A stretch of 64,000 bases of DNA from JAHEAO01 sp041633555 (GCA_041633555.1 JBFKFZ010000012.1:8709-72708), one strand, 5' to 3'. Numbered from the stretch's first letter, positions 9,682 to 18,858 are shown. The notes: generated by a model from the sequence alone, not told the origin. A program made the numbers and translations.

Positions 9682-10227
9682 TCAGGCGCTTTGCGTCAGT
9701 TCCTGAACCCGGCGGGTTAGCCATTCCAGATCGGGATCGTGAATCCCCAACTCGGTCAGGTGTGCTGCCGTATTGTAAAGGTATTCCGTGTTCGGGCCCC
9801 GCCCGCCCTCGGCGCGGGCGATGATCGCGGCCTGTTCTTCCAGCGGCAGGTCACGGCAATACTGCACATGTTCGGTGTCGACAACGAATGTGACCGCCTC
9901 TACCCGCCTTCCGTCGCTCAGGTGAACCTCATGGGTGAGTTCCAGATAGGCCGAGGAAATCAACTCCCGCTCCCGCAGATAGGCCAACGTCTCGGCCTCG
10001 CCGCCGGCCTTGACGCGCAGCACCAGGCCTTCGCAACTGGCATGGTCATGGGGATCGAGCGCCAACACAAGGCCCGGGTCCTCGGGCGTGCCGCGATGGT
10101 GTATCGAGCGCATGCAGAATGACCGCGCGAAGCCGTCAAGCCTTGCGATCACCCGCTCGTCGAACGCGAAACCGGGATTCCACATCAGCGAGCCATACCC
10201 GAATACCCACAAAGGCGTGTCTGCCAT
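9682..10227 (-). CDS. Gamma-glutamylcyclotransferase, ChaC family
   Basis: A 181-residue ChaC-type enzyme, which releases 5-oxoproline from glutathione or other gamma-glutamyl compounds. The glycine-rich substrate loop WVFGYGSLMWNPGF at residues 7-20 is the family signature, followed by RLDGFARSFCMRSIHHRGT. Length is normal. It is divergent from the DUF2125 gene over a 64-bp gap that must hold both promoters. Confidence 0.92.
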   Translation of the reverse strand: MADTPLWVFGYGSLMWNPGFAFDERVIARLDGFARSFCMRSIHHRGTPEDPGLVLALDPHDHASCEGLVLRVKAGGEAETLAYLRERELISSAYLELTHEVHLSDGRRVEAVTFVVDTEHVQYCRDLPLEEQAAIIARAEGGRGPNTEYLYNTAAHLTELGIHDPDLEWLTRRVQELTQSA

Positions 10228-10291
10228 CGCTCTGGTCCTTGCGTTGCCCGGCCTATAAACACCAGCACAGGGCCGGGCGAAAGGGGCGTTG

Positions 10292-11293
10292 ATGCGCAGA
10301 TTGCTGGTTGTTGTGGTGGTCGCCGCTCTCGGCTGGGGGGGCTACTGGTTCGTCGGGGCGCGGGCGGTGGAATCCGGTCTGTCGGGCTGGATCGACCAGC
10401 GCCGGGCCGAAGGCTGGGCTGCCGATTATGCCTCGCTGAACACGCGCGGTTTCCCCAATCGCTTCGACACGACGATCAGAGAACTTCATCTGGCCGACCC
10501 GCAAACCGGGGTGGCTTGGAGCGCGCCGTTCTTTCAGATCCTCGCCTTGTCCTACAAGCCCAACCACGTGATCGCGGTCTGGCCCCCGGAACAAACCCTC
10601 AGTTCGCCATTTCAGAATATCACTGTCACCAATGACAGGATGCGCGGTTCCGTGGTGCTCTACCCTGGGCCATCGCTGGAACTTGACCGGTCGGTCTTCG
10701 AGCTTGAAGATTTCCGTATGACCTCCTCGCTCGGCTGGTCCGCCAGCCTCGACAAGGGCAGTCTGGGCACCCGTCCCACGGTGGGCAAACCGGACACGTA
10801 TGACATCGGGTTTGACGCCACCGGCGTGCGACCGTCACGCGATCTGCTCGAGGCGCTCAACCCCGGCGGCACGCTGCCTGATGTGTTCGAGCGTTTGCAC
10901 ATCGAGACGACCGTTGCGTTCGATGCCCCCTGGGACCGGTTCGCGATCGAGGATCGGCGGCCACAGATCACGCGCCTCGACCTCGATATCCTGCAGGCCA
11001 ACTGGGGAGAGATGGACCTGCACGCCGCGGGCGGCCTCGAGGTGGATGCAACCGGCATCCCGTCCGGTCGGATCACCGTTCGCGCGAAGAACTGGCGCGA
11101 GATGCTGCAACTGGCCGTTGCCAGCGGCGCGATCGCGGAAGGGTTCGCTCCGACGATCGAACGCGCGCTTGAACTGCTTGCCGGAATGTCCGGCAACCCC
11201 GAGACGCTTGACGCGCCGCTGTCGTTTCAGAACGGCAAGGTGTCCTTCGGGCCGATCCCGCTCGGCCCGGCCCCGACCCTCGTGATCCGCTGA
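10292..11293 (+). CDS. DUF2125-domain exported protein
   Basis: A 333-residue protein from ATG 10292 (a TTG codon just upstream also reads in frame). The N terminus MRRLLVVVVVAALGWGGYWF is a signal anchor. The ESGLSGWIDQRRAEGWAADY segment and the beta-rich repeats after it match DUF2125, a family common in Rhodobacterales with no known function; the fold recalls AsmA-type barrel/bridge proteins. The stop overlaps the next start by one base (TGATG). Confidence 0.82.
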   Translation: MRRLLVVVVVAALGWGGYWFVGARAVESGLSGWIDQRRAEGWAADYASLNTRGFPNRFDTTIRELHLADPQTGVAWSAPFFQILALSYKPNHVIAVWPPEQTLSSPFQNITVTNDRMRGSVVLYPGPSLELDRSVFELEDFRMTSSLGWSASLDKGSLGTRPTVGKPDTYDIGFDATGVRPSRDLLEALNPGGTLPDVFERLHIETTVAFDAPWDRFAIEDRRPQITRLDLDILQANWGEMDLHAAGGLEVDATGIPSGRITVRAKNWREMLQLAVASGAIAEGFAPTIERALELLAGMSGNPETLDAPLSFQNGKVSFGPIPLGPAPTLVIR

Positions 11294-12504
11294 TGGCGAT
11301 ACGTCCGGTCCTGTCCAATTCCGCCGCGCGGCGGATCTTTCTGGAGCGTCACGGCCTTGCCGAACCGCCCAGCGGACCGTCGCGCGGGGCCGATCTGCTG
11401 CGCCTCATCCGCCGCCTCGGTTTTGTTCAGGTCGACAGCATCAACACTGTCGAACGGGCGCATCACATGATCCTGCATGCCCGCCGCACCGGCTATCGAC
11501 CCAACCATCTTCGGCCCCTGCTGGAGCGTGACCGCAGCCTCTTCGAGCACTGGACCCATGATGCCGCCATCATACCGACCGATTTCTACCCGCATTGGCG
11601 CCTGCGCTTCGAGCGCGACGCGGAAGAGCTGAGGGCGCGCTGGAAGAACTGGCGCCGCGACGGTTTCGAACAGAGATTTGCCGAGGTGCTCGGCCAGATC
11701 GAAGAGCATGGCCCGGCAGGATCCGCCGATGTCGGCGCCGGAGAGGCGCGCGGATCGGGCGGTTGGTGGGACTGGCACCCTTCCAAGACCGCCCTGGAAT
11801 ATCTCTGGCGCAGCGGGCAGCTCTGCGTGACCCGCCGCGAAGCCTTCCGAAAGGTCTATGACCTGACAGAGAACGTCATGCCCGCCAACGTCCTCGCGCA
11901 CCAGCCAACGCCCGAGGAAACCATCGACTGGGCTTGCGAGGCTGCGCTGGAACGGCTCGGCTTCGCGACGCATGGCGAGATCGCGGCATTCTGGGGCAAG
12001 GTTACGACGACCGAGGCGCGGAACTGGTGCGCGGACCGGATTGCGGAAGGGACGCTCATCGAGATCGACGTCGCGGGCGCGGACGGCAAGTTGCGCCGCG
12101 CCTATTCACGCCCAGATTTGCCGGAGACCACCGATCTGCCCGAGCCGCCGGGCCTGATCCGCATCCTCAGCCCGTTTGACCCTGCGCTTCGCGACCGCAA
12201 CCGCGCCGAGCGGCTGTTCGGGTTCTTCTACCGGATCGAGGTCTTCGTTCCGGCGCCGAAGCGGCAATATGGGTACTATGTCTTTCCGGTCCTCGAAGGC
12301 GAAAGCCTGATCGGGCGGATCGACATGAAATGCGACCGCGCCGAAGGCACGTTGAACGTCACCGCCTTCTGGACGGAACCGGGTGTCAGGCTTGGCACGA
12401 CCCGGATGCAGAAGCTGCGCGCAGCACTGGACCGCACAGCCCGGCTTGCCGGGATGGAACGGGTGGAATTTCTGGACGGATGGCGCCGCGATCAGCGGCA
12501 ATAG
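11293..12504 (+). CDS. YcaQ/AlkZ-type winged-helix protein, probable interstrand-crosslink DNA glycosylase
   Basis: A 403-residue member of the HTH_42/YcaQ family. The catalytic QxD motif of this family is present as QVD at 46-48 (LGFVQVDSINTVERAHH). Family members unhook interstrand crosslinks or bulky alkyl adducts by base excision. Tandem winged helices are expected across the first 300 residues. The last 13 bases overlap the convergent extensin gene. Function is by homology only. Confidence 0.85.
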   Translation: MAIRPVLSNSAARRIFLERHGLAEPPSGPSRGADLLRLIRRLGFVQVDSINTVERAHHMILHARRTGYRPNHLRPLLERDRSLFEHWTHDAAIIPTDFYPHWRLRFERDAEELRARWKNWRRDGFEQRFAEVLGQIEEHGPAGSADVGAGEARGSGGWWDWHPSKTALEYLWRSGQLCVTRREAFRKVYDLTENVMPANVLAHQPTPEETIDWACEAALERLGFATHGEIAAFWGKVTTTEARNWCADRIAEGTLIEIDVAGADGKLRRAYSRPDLPETTDLPEPPGLIRILSPFDPALRDRNRAERLFGFFYRIEVFVPAPKRQYGYYVFPVLEGESLIGRIDMKCDRAEGTLNVTAFWTEPGVRLGTTRMQKLRAALDRTARLAGMERVEFLDGWRRDQRQ

Positions 12505-13370
12505 CTGCCGCCGCGATAGCGGGCAGTGTCGAAGTGAAAATGGTCCTGGTGATGCTTGTTGGCGGACGGACCCAGCACGGTTCCGAAGAAGGCGCAGGCA
12601 GATTTGTGCATGACTTTCAGAACCTTGCCGTGCTGCGGGTCGCGCCAGCCCTTGAGCACGCTGATCGAGGCCCCGTTCTTCAGCCCGATGGCCGAGATGT
12701 CGATCGCCCGGCCCCGGCCATGTTCCGAGATCTTCGCGCCCTTCTTGTTGTTCCGGGTCCGGCAGGCATAATGCGCCGCGACCTTCAGCCGGGTCACGCC
12801 GCCGCCAAGGCGGCCGACCGATGGCTTTACAGACCCGCTGACCCAGCCATTCAGCGCCTTTGCTGTAGTGCAATCCATGATCGACGGGGTCGAAAGCTGG
12901 ACGCCGTCGACCGAGGTCACACGCACCGGCTCGGCCAGACCGCAGCCCTTGATCCGCCCGGCAATCGGCGAAAGCTCCACGCCCTTGATGCCATTCATGC
13001 CGCAGACCGCGCCCTTGCGGCCATGCGTGATGATGGGGCTCGGCTGGGTCCGCATGCCAGATGCGGCTACCACGTTGCGGCGTTTCAGGTTCTCGGGCCG
13101 AACCGCGGGACGGATCGACTGCCCGACCGCCGCTCCGCTCGAAGCCAGAATGATCTTCTCGGGAGAGGGCGGCTTGATGATGCTCTTGCCTGGCCTGACC
13201 CGCGGCTGGATGACGTCGCCCCCCATCCGCGCAACCTCGACCTGCGGTTCGGTGGTGGCGGCATCGGGCCGCGCGACGGGTCTTGGCGATCTTTCGGGCG
13301 CGCTCGCCCAACCTGCCTGTACCGCTACTCCGGTCACAAATGCTGCGACGATCGCGATGTGACGCATCAT
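12492..13370 (-). CDS. Extensin-like C-terminal-domain protein
   Basis: A 292-residue exported protein from ATG 13370, which overlaps the upstream gene's stop (ATGA); an adjacent ATG at 13367 is equally usable. The signal peptide (MMRHIAIVAAFVTGVAVQAGWA) precedes a Pro/Arg-rich linker. The C terminus carries the extensin-like pattern: CRTRNNKKGAKISEHGRGRA, HKSACAFFGTVLGP and HQDHFHFD. The SEHGRGRAIDI and HFHFD parts hold His/Asp residues resembling a D-Ala-D-Ala peptidase-like metal site. It probably acts on the cell wall. Last gene of the hisC operon. Confidence 0.85.
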   Translation of the reverse strand: MMRHIAIVAAFVTGVAVQAGWASAPERSPRPVARPDAATTEPQVEVARMGGDVIQPRVRPGKSIIKPPSPEKIILASSGAAVGQSIRPAVRPENLKRRNVVAASGMRTQPSPIITHGRKGAVCGMNGIKGVELSPIAGRIKGCGLAEPVRVTSVDGVQLSTPSIMDCTTAKALNGWVSGSVKPSVGRLGGGVTRLKVAAHYACRTRNNKKGAKISEHGRGRAIDISAIGLKNGASISVLKGWRDPQHGKVLKVMHKSACAFFGTVLGPSANKHHQDHFHFDTARYRGGSYCR

Positions 13371-14287
13371 GCCTTGGGCCCAGCGCGGCCAAAGTCCGGC
13401 GCCGCCGTGTCCTGTCCCGCCTCGATGATGCCCCGCCGAATAGCGCGGGTCCGGGTGAAATAATCGAACAGCTGTTCGCCGTCCCCGGTACGGATCGCGC
13501 GCTGCAGGGCAAAAAGCTCCTCGGTGAAACGGCCAAGGATCTCCAGCGTGGCATCCCTGTTGGTCAGGAACACGTCTCGCCACATGATCGGGTCCGACGC
13601 TGCAATCCGGGTGAAATCGCGAAAGCCCGCGGCAGAATACTTGATCACCTCGCTGTCGGTCACCCGGCGCAGGTCATCGGCGACCCCGACCATCGTGTAG
13701 GCGATCAGGTGCGGCGCGTGGCTGGTTACGGCCAGCACCAAGTCATGATGATCGGCATCCATGACATCGACATGCGCGCCCATCGCCTCCCATAGCCGCG
13801 TCAGCCTCGCCTGCGCCTCAGGGTCGGTGCCGTCGGAGGGCACCAGCAGGCACCAGCGGTTCTCGAAAAGCTCGGCAAAGCCAGAGCGCGGACCGGAATG
13901 TTCCGTACCTGCGAGCGGATGGGCCGGGATGAACTGAACTGACGCGGGAAGATGCGGCGCCACCGCCTCGATCACCGCGCGCTTGACCGAACCGACATCG
14001 GTTACGGTCGCCCCCGGCTTCAAGTGGGGTCCGATTTCTCTGGCGACCTCTTCCATAGCCCCGACAGGGGTTGCGAGAACGATCAGATCGGCACCCTTGA
14101 CCGCCTCTGCGAGACTGTCGACAACCTCATCGCACAAGCCGATTTCGCGGGCCGTATCGCGGGTTTCGGCAGAGCGGGCATAGCCCACGACATGCATTGC
14201 AAGCCCACCGCGCCTGATCGCCCAGTACATCGACGAAGCAATAAGACCCAGACCGATCAGGGCGACGCGGTCGTAGTGAACGCTCAT
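13367..14287 (-). CDS. Prephenate/arogenate dehydrogenase
   Basis: A 306-residue enzyme from ATG 14287, which overlaps the hisC stop by 4 bases; an upstream ATG in frame is not needed. The Rossmann loop VALIGLGLIASSM binds NAD(P), and VTDVGSVKRAVIEAV, FIPAHPLAGTEHSGP are prephenate/arogenate dehydrogenase signatures (TyrA/TyrC). It makes the tyrosine precursor. Placing it after a HisC-type aminotransferase is sensible because HisC homologs can also transaminate aromatic keto acids. Confidence 0.93.
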   Translation of the reverse strand: MSVHYDRVALIGLGLIASSMYWAIRRGGLAMHVVGYARSAETRDTAREIGLCDEVVDSLAEAVKGADLIVLATPVGAMEEVAREIGPHLKPGATVTDVGSVKRAVIEAVAPHLPASVQFIPAHPLAGTEHSGPRSGFAELFENRWCLLVPSDGTDPEAQARLTRLWEAMGAHVDVMDADHHDLVLAVTSHAPHLIAYTMVGVADDLRRVTDSEVIKYSAAGFRDFTRIAASDPIMWRDVFLTNRDATLEILGRFTEELFALQRAIRTGDGEQLFDYFTRTRAIRRGIIEAGQDTAAPDFGRAGPKA

Positions 14288-15372
14288 CCCCTGCCCTCTT
14301 TGAAGGCGGCGATGGCGTGTGCAACACGGCGGCAACTCGACTCGTCGCCGATCGTGATCCGCAGGCAGTTCGGCAGCTTGTAGCCCGAAACCCGTCGCAC
14401 GATCAGGCCTTGGGACTTCAGGTAATCGTCGCAGGCCTCGGCCTCGGACTGGTCATGAAAGCGCGCGAGGATGAAGTTCGCGCAGGACGTGTCTGATGGC
14501 ACACCGATTTCGGCCAGCGCCTCGGCCAGCCAGACCCGCATGCGCGCATTCTCGGTGCGGCATTTCTGGGCATGGACGCGGTCACGAACCGCCGCCTCTG
14601 CGGTTTCAAGCTGCGCCACAGACAGGTTGAAGGGCCCCCGGACACGATTGAGCACATCGATGATCGCCTTCGGCCCGTAGCCCCAGCCGATCCGCAGCCC
14701 GCCAAGCCCGTAAAGCTTGGAAAAGGTCCGGGTCATCACGACATTGTCGCGCTGGTCGACATGGGCGGCGCCGCCGTCGAACCCCTCCACATAGTCCGCA
14801 TAGGCCCCGTCGAGCACGAGTATGGCCTGCGCCGGCAATCCGGCAACCAGCCGGGCAACCTCATTGCCACCGATCATCGTGCCGGTCGGATTGGCCGGGT
14901 TGGCGATGAAGACAAGCCGGGTCCTGTCATTGCAGGCGGCAAGGATCGCATCGACGTCGACGACCCGCTCGCGCTCCGGCACCTCGACCGGGGTTGCGCC
15001 CGCAGCCAGCGTAGAGATCCGGTACATCGAAAAGCCATGCTCGGTGTGGATCACCTCGTCACCCGGACCAGCATAGGCCTGACAAAGGAAGGTGATGACC
15101 TCATCCGATCCCGCGCCGCAGATGATCCTCTCTGCATCCAGACCGTGTACCTCGGCAATGGCGCGGCGCAGGGACGCATGGTCGCTGTTCGGGTAGCGGT
15201 GCAGTCTGTGAACCGCCTTGGCATAGGCTTCGCGCGCCTTCTCGCCGGGGCCGAATGGGTTCTCGTTCGAGGACAGCTTGACGACCTCGGCCACACCTTT
15301 CACATGCGCCTCACCGCCCTGATAGAGCGTGATTTCCATGATGCCCGGCTGCGGGGTAATGATCTGGTTCAT
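14284..15372 (-). CDS. hisC: Histidinol-phosphate aminotransferase
   Basis: A 362-residue PLP enzyme of fold type I from ATG 15372 (MNQIITPQPGIMEITLYQGG). Visible are the SSNENPFGPGEKA N-terminal motif, the NPANPTGT cofactor motif, the LDGAYADY Asp/Tyr pair and the PLP lysine in RTFSKLYGLGGLRIGWGYG. It catalyses the glutamate-dependent transamination of imidazole-acetol phosphate in histidine synthesis, and may serve aromatic amino acids given the adjoining tyrosine dehydrogenase. First gene of a three-gene overlapping unit. Confidence 0.93.
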   Translation of the reverse strand: MNQIITPQPGIMEITLYQGGEAHVKGVAEVVKLSSNENPFGPGEKAREAYAKAVHRLHRYPNSDHASLRRAIAEVHGLDAERIICGAGSDEVITFLCQAYAGPGDEVIHTEHGFSMYRISTLAAGATPVEVPERERVVDVDAILAACNDRTRLVFIANPANPTGTMIGGNEVARLVAGLPAQAILVLDGAYADYVEGFDGGAAHVDQRDNVVMTRTFSKLYGLGGLRIGWGYGPKAIIDVLNRVRGPFNLSVAQLETAEAAVRDRVHAQKCRTENARMRVWLAEALAEIGVPSDTSCANFILARFHDQSEAEACDDYLKSQGLIVRRVSGYKLPNCLRITIGDESSCRRVAHAIAAFKEGRG

Positions 15373-15432
15373 GTGTGCTGCCCTGCTGTTCCGGAGCCTT
15401 CTAGCGGCAGCCAAACGGCAAGGCCAGATATT

Positions 15433-16854
15433 TCACCGCTCGAGCACGTTCCGGAACTGCCAGGGATCGCTTTCGTCGACATCGTCGGGGAATTGCGTCT
15501 GGCGGTCGGTCAGGGGCGTCCAGTTGGTGTAATGGGCCTCGACCGGACCGAGATAAGGACGCTGCACCTCGAGACACCTTGCATGGTCCATCTCGTCGGT
15601 CTCGACGATACCGGTATTCGGGTTGTCCAGCGCCCAGACCATCCCGGCCAGCACCGCCGAACTGACCTGCAGCCCGGTCGCGTTCTGATCGGGTGCCAGC
15701 TGCCGCGCCTCGTCATTCGACAGGCGCGAACCGTACCAGAGCGCGTTCTTCTCATGCCCATAGAGCAGCACGCCCAGCTCGTCGATACCCTCGACAATCT
15801 CCTCGGGTTCGAGAATGTGATGCACGTCCTGGATCTGGTTCGAGCCGAACATCTCGTGAAGGCTCAGCACCGCGTCATCGCAGGGATGGTAGGCATAGTG
15901 GCAGGTCGGGCGGAATTCCGGATTGGCCGGATCGCCGACTGTGTAATAATCCGAAATCGAGATCGCCTCGTTATGGGTGACAAGAAAGCCGAATTGCGGC
16001 CCCGGTGTCGGGCACCATGTACGGACCTTGGTATTGGCGCCGGGCTGCGACAGCCAGATCCCGGCACGGCATCCCTTGGTGTAGCCGCTGGCATTCTCGG
16101 GCATCCATCTTTCATGCGTGCCCCAGCCCAGCTCGGCAGGCTGATGGCCTTCGGCGATGAACCCCTCGACCGACCAGGTATTGACGAAATGACCCGGTGT
16201 GCGCGGCTCCAGCCGCACCTGCGTATCGCGTTCGGCGATATGCACGCCCTTGACGCCCAGCTGTTGCATCAGCTTCGCCCATTCCGCGCGGGACGATGGT
16301 TCCGCCGAGTCCTCGCCGAGATCGCGGGCGAGCGTCAGCAGCGCCTCCTTCACGAACCAGCTCACCATGCCCGGATTCGCGCCGCAGCAGGACACTGCCG
16401 TCGTCCCGCCCGGATTCGCGGCCGCCTCGTCGCGTACCGACTGGCGCAGGGCATAATTCGTGCGCTCGGAATTGTCCTCGGTCTCGAAATAAAACCCCGC
16501 CCAGGGCTCGACCACCGTGTCGATATAGGGCACGCCGATCTCGCGGCAGAACCTCATCAGGTCGAGCGAGGACGTATCGACCGACAGGTTTACACAGAAC
16601 CCCTTTCCCGGTTCCAGCAGGCCGCCCAGCACCTCTCCGTAATTCGCCTTGGTGATCGCAATCTGCAAATGCCGCGCGCCGCGCGCCGCCAGATCATCCG
16701 CGACCGCCTCGTTCGGCTCGATCACCACCAACTTGGAGCGGTCGAAATCGAAATGCCGCTCGATCAGCGGCAAGGTCCCGCGTCCGATCGAACCAAAGCC
16801 GATCAGCACGATCGTGCCATCGATGCCGTGATAGACGGGATGTGTGGCGGCCAT
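15433..16854 (-). CDS. hss: Homospermidine synthase
   Basis: A 473-residue enzyme from ATG 16854. It makes sym-homospermidine from putrescine (and spermidine) with NAD as a prosthetic-like cofactor. The Rossmann motif IVLIGFGSIGRGTLPLIERH, the VDTSSLDLMRFCREIGVPY segment and CCGANPGMVSWFVKEALL are characteristic of bacterial HSS. Length matches the family. It lies 60 bases upstream of hisC with the same orientation, and downstream of the rpsD terminator. Confidence 0.93.
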   Translation of the reverse strand: MAATHPVYHGIDGTIVLIGFGSIGRGTLPLIERHFDFDRSKLVVIEPNEAVADDLAARGARHLQIAITKANYGEVLGGLLEPGKGFCVNLSVDTSSLDLMRFCREIGVPYIDTVVEPWAGFYFETEDNSERTNYALRQSVRDEAAANPGGTTAVSCCGANPGMVSWFVKEALLTLARDLGEDSAEPSSRAEWAKLMQQLGVKGVHIAERDTQVRLEPRTPGHFVNTWSVEGFIAEGHQPAELGWGTHERWMPENASGYTKGCRAGIWLSQPGANTKVRTWCPTPGPQFGFLVTHNEAISISDYYTVGDPANPEFRPTCHYAYHPCDDAVLSLHEMFGSNQIQDVHHILEPEEIVEGIDELGVLLYGHEKNALWYGSRLSNDEARQLAPDQNATGLQVSSAVLAGMVWALDNPNTGIVETDEMDHARCLEVQRPYLGPVEAHYTNWTPLTDRQTQFPDDVDESDPWQFRNVLER

Positions 16855-16895
16855 GCTGCGGGTCCTCTTCGGCTCGGGCGATCCTCCGCCCCTGA

Positions 16896-16927
16896 AACGA
16901 AAAAGGCCGCGCCGGTTCGGCGCGGCC
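16896..16927 (-). terminator. Rho-independent terminator of rpsD
   Basis: On the minus strand, a 9-bp GC stem (arms at 16905-16913 and 16919-16927, loop GAACC) is followed by TTTTTCGTTTC. It sits 23 bases after the rpsD stop and separates it from hss. Confidence 0.88.
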
Positions 16928-16949
16928 CCGTAAGATGGTCGGTGAGACC

Positions 16950-17570
16950 TTAGTTCTTGGCGTAATATTCGACCACGAGGTTCGGTTCCATCATCACCGG
17001 ATAGGGCACGTCGCCCAGACCGGGGGTCCGCACGAAAGTGGCGGTCATCTTCGAGTGATCGACATCGAGATAGTCGGGCACGTCCCGCTCGGCCATGCCG
17101 GCGGATTCCAGAACCATCGCCATCTGCTTGGATTTGTCGCGCACCTCGATCACGTCGCCTTCCTTGACGCGGTAGGACGCGATGTTGACGCGGGTGCCGT
17201 TCACCTTGACGTGGCCATGGTTCACGAACTGGCGGGCGGCAAAGACGGTCGGCACGAACTTGGCGCGGTAGACCACGGCGTCCAGACGGCGCTCCAAGAG
17301 ACCAATCAGGTTCTCGCCGGTATCGCCCTTCACGCGCTCGGCCTCGGCATAGATCTTGCGGAACTGCTTTTCGGTGACATCGCCGTAATAGCCCTTCAGC
17401 TTCTGCTTGGCACGCAGCTGCAGACCGAAGTCGGACAGCTTGCCCTTGCGGCGCTGGCCGTGCTGGCCGGGGCCGTATTCGCGGCGGTTGACCGGGGATT
17501 TCGGACGACCCCAGATGTTTTCGCCCATCCGGCGGTCGATCTTGTACTTGGCAGACGTGCGTTTGGTCAC
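16950..17570 (-). CDS. rpsD: 30S ribosomal protein S4
   Basis: A 206-residue S4 protein, the early-binding 16S rRNA protein. The start is GTG at 17570 (then TKRTSAKYKIDRRMGENIW), supported by AAGGAG 8 bases upstream; an ATG further upstream would give a non-family N terminus. The S4 RNA-binding domain (LERRLDAVVYRAKF, HVKVNGTRVNIASY) is intact. It is monocistronic with its own promoter and terminator, as is common for rpsD in this group. Confidence 0.97.
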   Translation of the reverse strand: MTKRTSAKYKIDRRMGENIWGRPKSPVNRREYGPGQHGQRRKGKLSDFGLQLRAKQKLKGYYGDVTEKQFRKIYAEAERVKGDTGENLIGLLERRLDAVVYRAKFVPTVFAARQFVNHGHVKVNGTRVNIASYRVKEGDVIEVRDKSKQMAMVLESAGMAERDVPDYLDVDHSKMTATFVRTPGLGDVPYPVMMEPNLVVEYYAKN

Positions 17571-17714
17571 GGCTGATCTCCTTCTGTTGCCCGAAACGGG
17601 CGGATGTGAAGGGCGTTGTCCTCTGGCCTTTCGGCCCGACAGGCATCCCCTTGCGGGGGCCACCAACACCAATATGAATGATCCGGCCGCGTTGCCGGGC
17701 CGGAACAGGGGGCG

Positions 17715-17742
17715 CTTATACCCCGGGCAAGCGCAGAGTCAA
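17715..17742 (-). promoter_or_regulatory. Sigma-70-type promoter of rpsD
   Basis: On the minus strand TTGACT (17737-17742) and TATAAG (17715-17720) are separated by 16 bases, near-consensus boxes. Transcription would start near 17708, leaving a leader of about 138 bases with GC-rich hairpins before the GTG start, room for translational control. Confidence 0.7.
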
Positions 17743-17749
17743 CAGGCTG

Positions 17750-18736
17750 TCACGCCATTTCGTGGCGCATCAGGGCGGCTTCGGACCGGTTTAGCGCACG
17801 CCGCGCAGCCCCGCCGTAAGCGGACGGATCCCGCTCCAGTTCCTGCATGCAGTCATAGAGGCGCTGGCGCTGCTCGGGATCAACCTCCTGCAACGCCGCC
17901 GAGGCGGGGTTGAAGCTTTCGGTCTCGGTCCCGTTGGCCCAGACGATCTCGTGCGCGGGCAGCATCAGATGGATGTAAGTGAGGCTGCGCCACGAATGAT
18001 CCACGGTGATCGAGGCGTCATTGACCAGGTCCTTGGCCGCAACCAGCACCTCGTCGGTGCCGAACATCACCTTGGCCAGGCCGCCCTTCAACAAAATGCG
18101 GTGGTCGGGAGAGACGATCAGATCGGCGTCGGGCCGGCCCTGTCCCAGCAGCTCGGCGCGCAGCCGGATCGGCCTGAAATGCGGCATCGCATGCATCCGC
18201 GCGCCGGTGATCCGCCTGCTGCCGACCCAGAGTACCGGCTGCTCGCCGTTGTCCTTGGTGGAAATCCGATCGCCTTCCTTCGGGTCCTCGACAAGACGCG
18301 CACCTTCAGCCGTCCTGATCCGCGTGCCGGGCGTGAAACAGATCGTGCCCGCTGGCGGCTCTGCCCCGATCGCGGCAATGTCGGGCGCAAACAGAGTGTC
18401 GATCACCACAAGATCGGTATCGGCTGGCGGCACATCGCCGTGAAACACCACGAAGGGCTGGGTAAGGCTTTCGGCCTTCAGCAGCGTGGCCCGGTAGCGT
18501 CTCGTCCCGTCGGAGAGGTCGAAGCGGGCGTCAAAGTCCGGCTGTTCCGCCTTTGTTGCAACCACTGCGCGGCCGCCTGCGACCGGATTTCGCAGCACCA
18601 GAACATCGTCAGGCGCATCGGCCCGTGCGGCGTCCGCTCCAGCGCCAGATCGCTCCGATCCTGATCGCGTCAACCGGCGCCCCGACCCGGCCATCACATT
18701 CCGTCTGCGCCCATGAAACCATGAACGCGCCTGCAT
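17750..18736 (-). CDS. Hint-domain protein (autoprocessing-type), with active-site Cys
   Basis: A 328-residue protein. After about 130 residues of unknown N-terminal domain comes a Hint domain starting TICFTPGTRIRTAEGARLVED with nucleophile-position Cys133, and block-B-like IVSPDHRILL. Rhodobacterales carry many such Hint proteins, often tied to secreted or RTX-like proteins; the partner here is not evident. It follows a CtrA-type box in its promoter region, suggesting cell-cycle/motility-type regulation. The start at 18736 is the first ATG; one at residue 15 is also possible. Confidence 0.82.
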   Translation of the reverse strand: MQARSWFHGRRRNVMAGSGRRLTRSGSERSGAGADAARADAPDDVLVLRNPVAGGRAVVATKAEQPDFDARFDLSDGTRRYRATLLKAESLTQPFVVFHGDVPPADTDLVVIDTLFAPDIAAIGAEPPAGTICFTPGTRIRTAEGARLVEDPKEGDRISTKDNGEQPVLWVGSRRITGARMHAMPHFRPIRLRAELLGQGRPDADLIVSPDHRILLKGGLAKVMFGTDEVLVAAKDLVNDASITVDHSWRSLTYIHLMLPAHEIVWANGTETESFNPASAALQEVDPEQRQRLYDCMQELERDPSAYGGAARRALNRSEAALMRHEMA

Positions 18737-18779
18737 TTCCCGAATTCATTCCCGTTACCCTGCCGTCGTTTTTCATTGG

Positions 18780-18794
18780 TTAACGAAAAGTTAA
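18780..18794 (-). promoter_or_regulatory. CtrA-type binding site upstream of the Hint gene
   Basis: The sequence TTAACGAAAAGTTAA fits TTAA-N7-TTAA exactly, and is followed by C to give a GTTAAC/GTTAAC dyad. It lies 43 bases upstream of the Hint ATG at 18736 (minus) and downstream of the nrdJ stop, so the Hint gene is the likely target. Confidence 0.55.
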
Positions 18795-18858
18795 CAGGAA
18801 CGATCCGGAGAGGGAATCCTGGTAGGCGACGCTTAAGCCGGTCTGTGGCCGGCGGGAC

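Noticed and set aside
8417..9724. Zorya-type anti-phage system for the stator-like pair
   Set aside because: No ZorC/ZorD or helicase-nuclease genes adjoin; neighbours are housekeeping.
12106..13554. 482-codon minus frame near extensin and YcaQ genes
   Set aside because: Shadow; real genes in other frames explain the DNA.
14572..16953. 793-codon plus-strand frame over hisC and hss
   Set aside because: Shadow of two real minus-strand genes.
15433..17646. Long minus frame joining hss and rpsD region
   Set aside because: Frame continues past the true ATG 16854; rpsD and a terminator lie in the same DNA.
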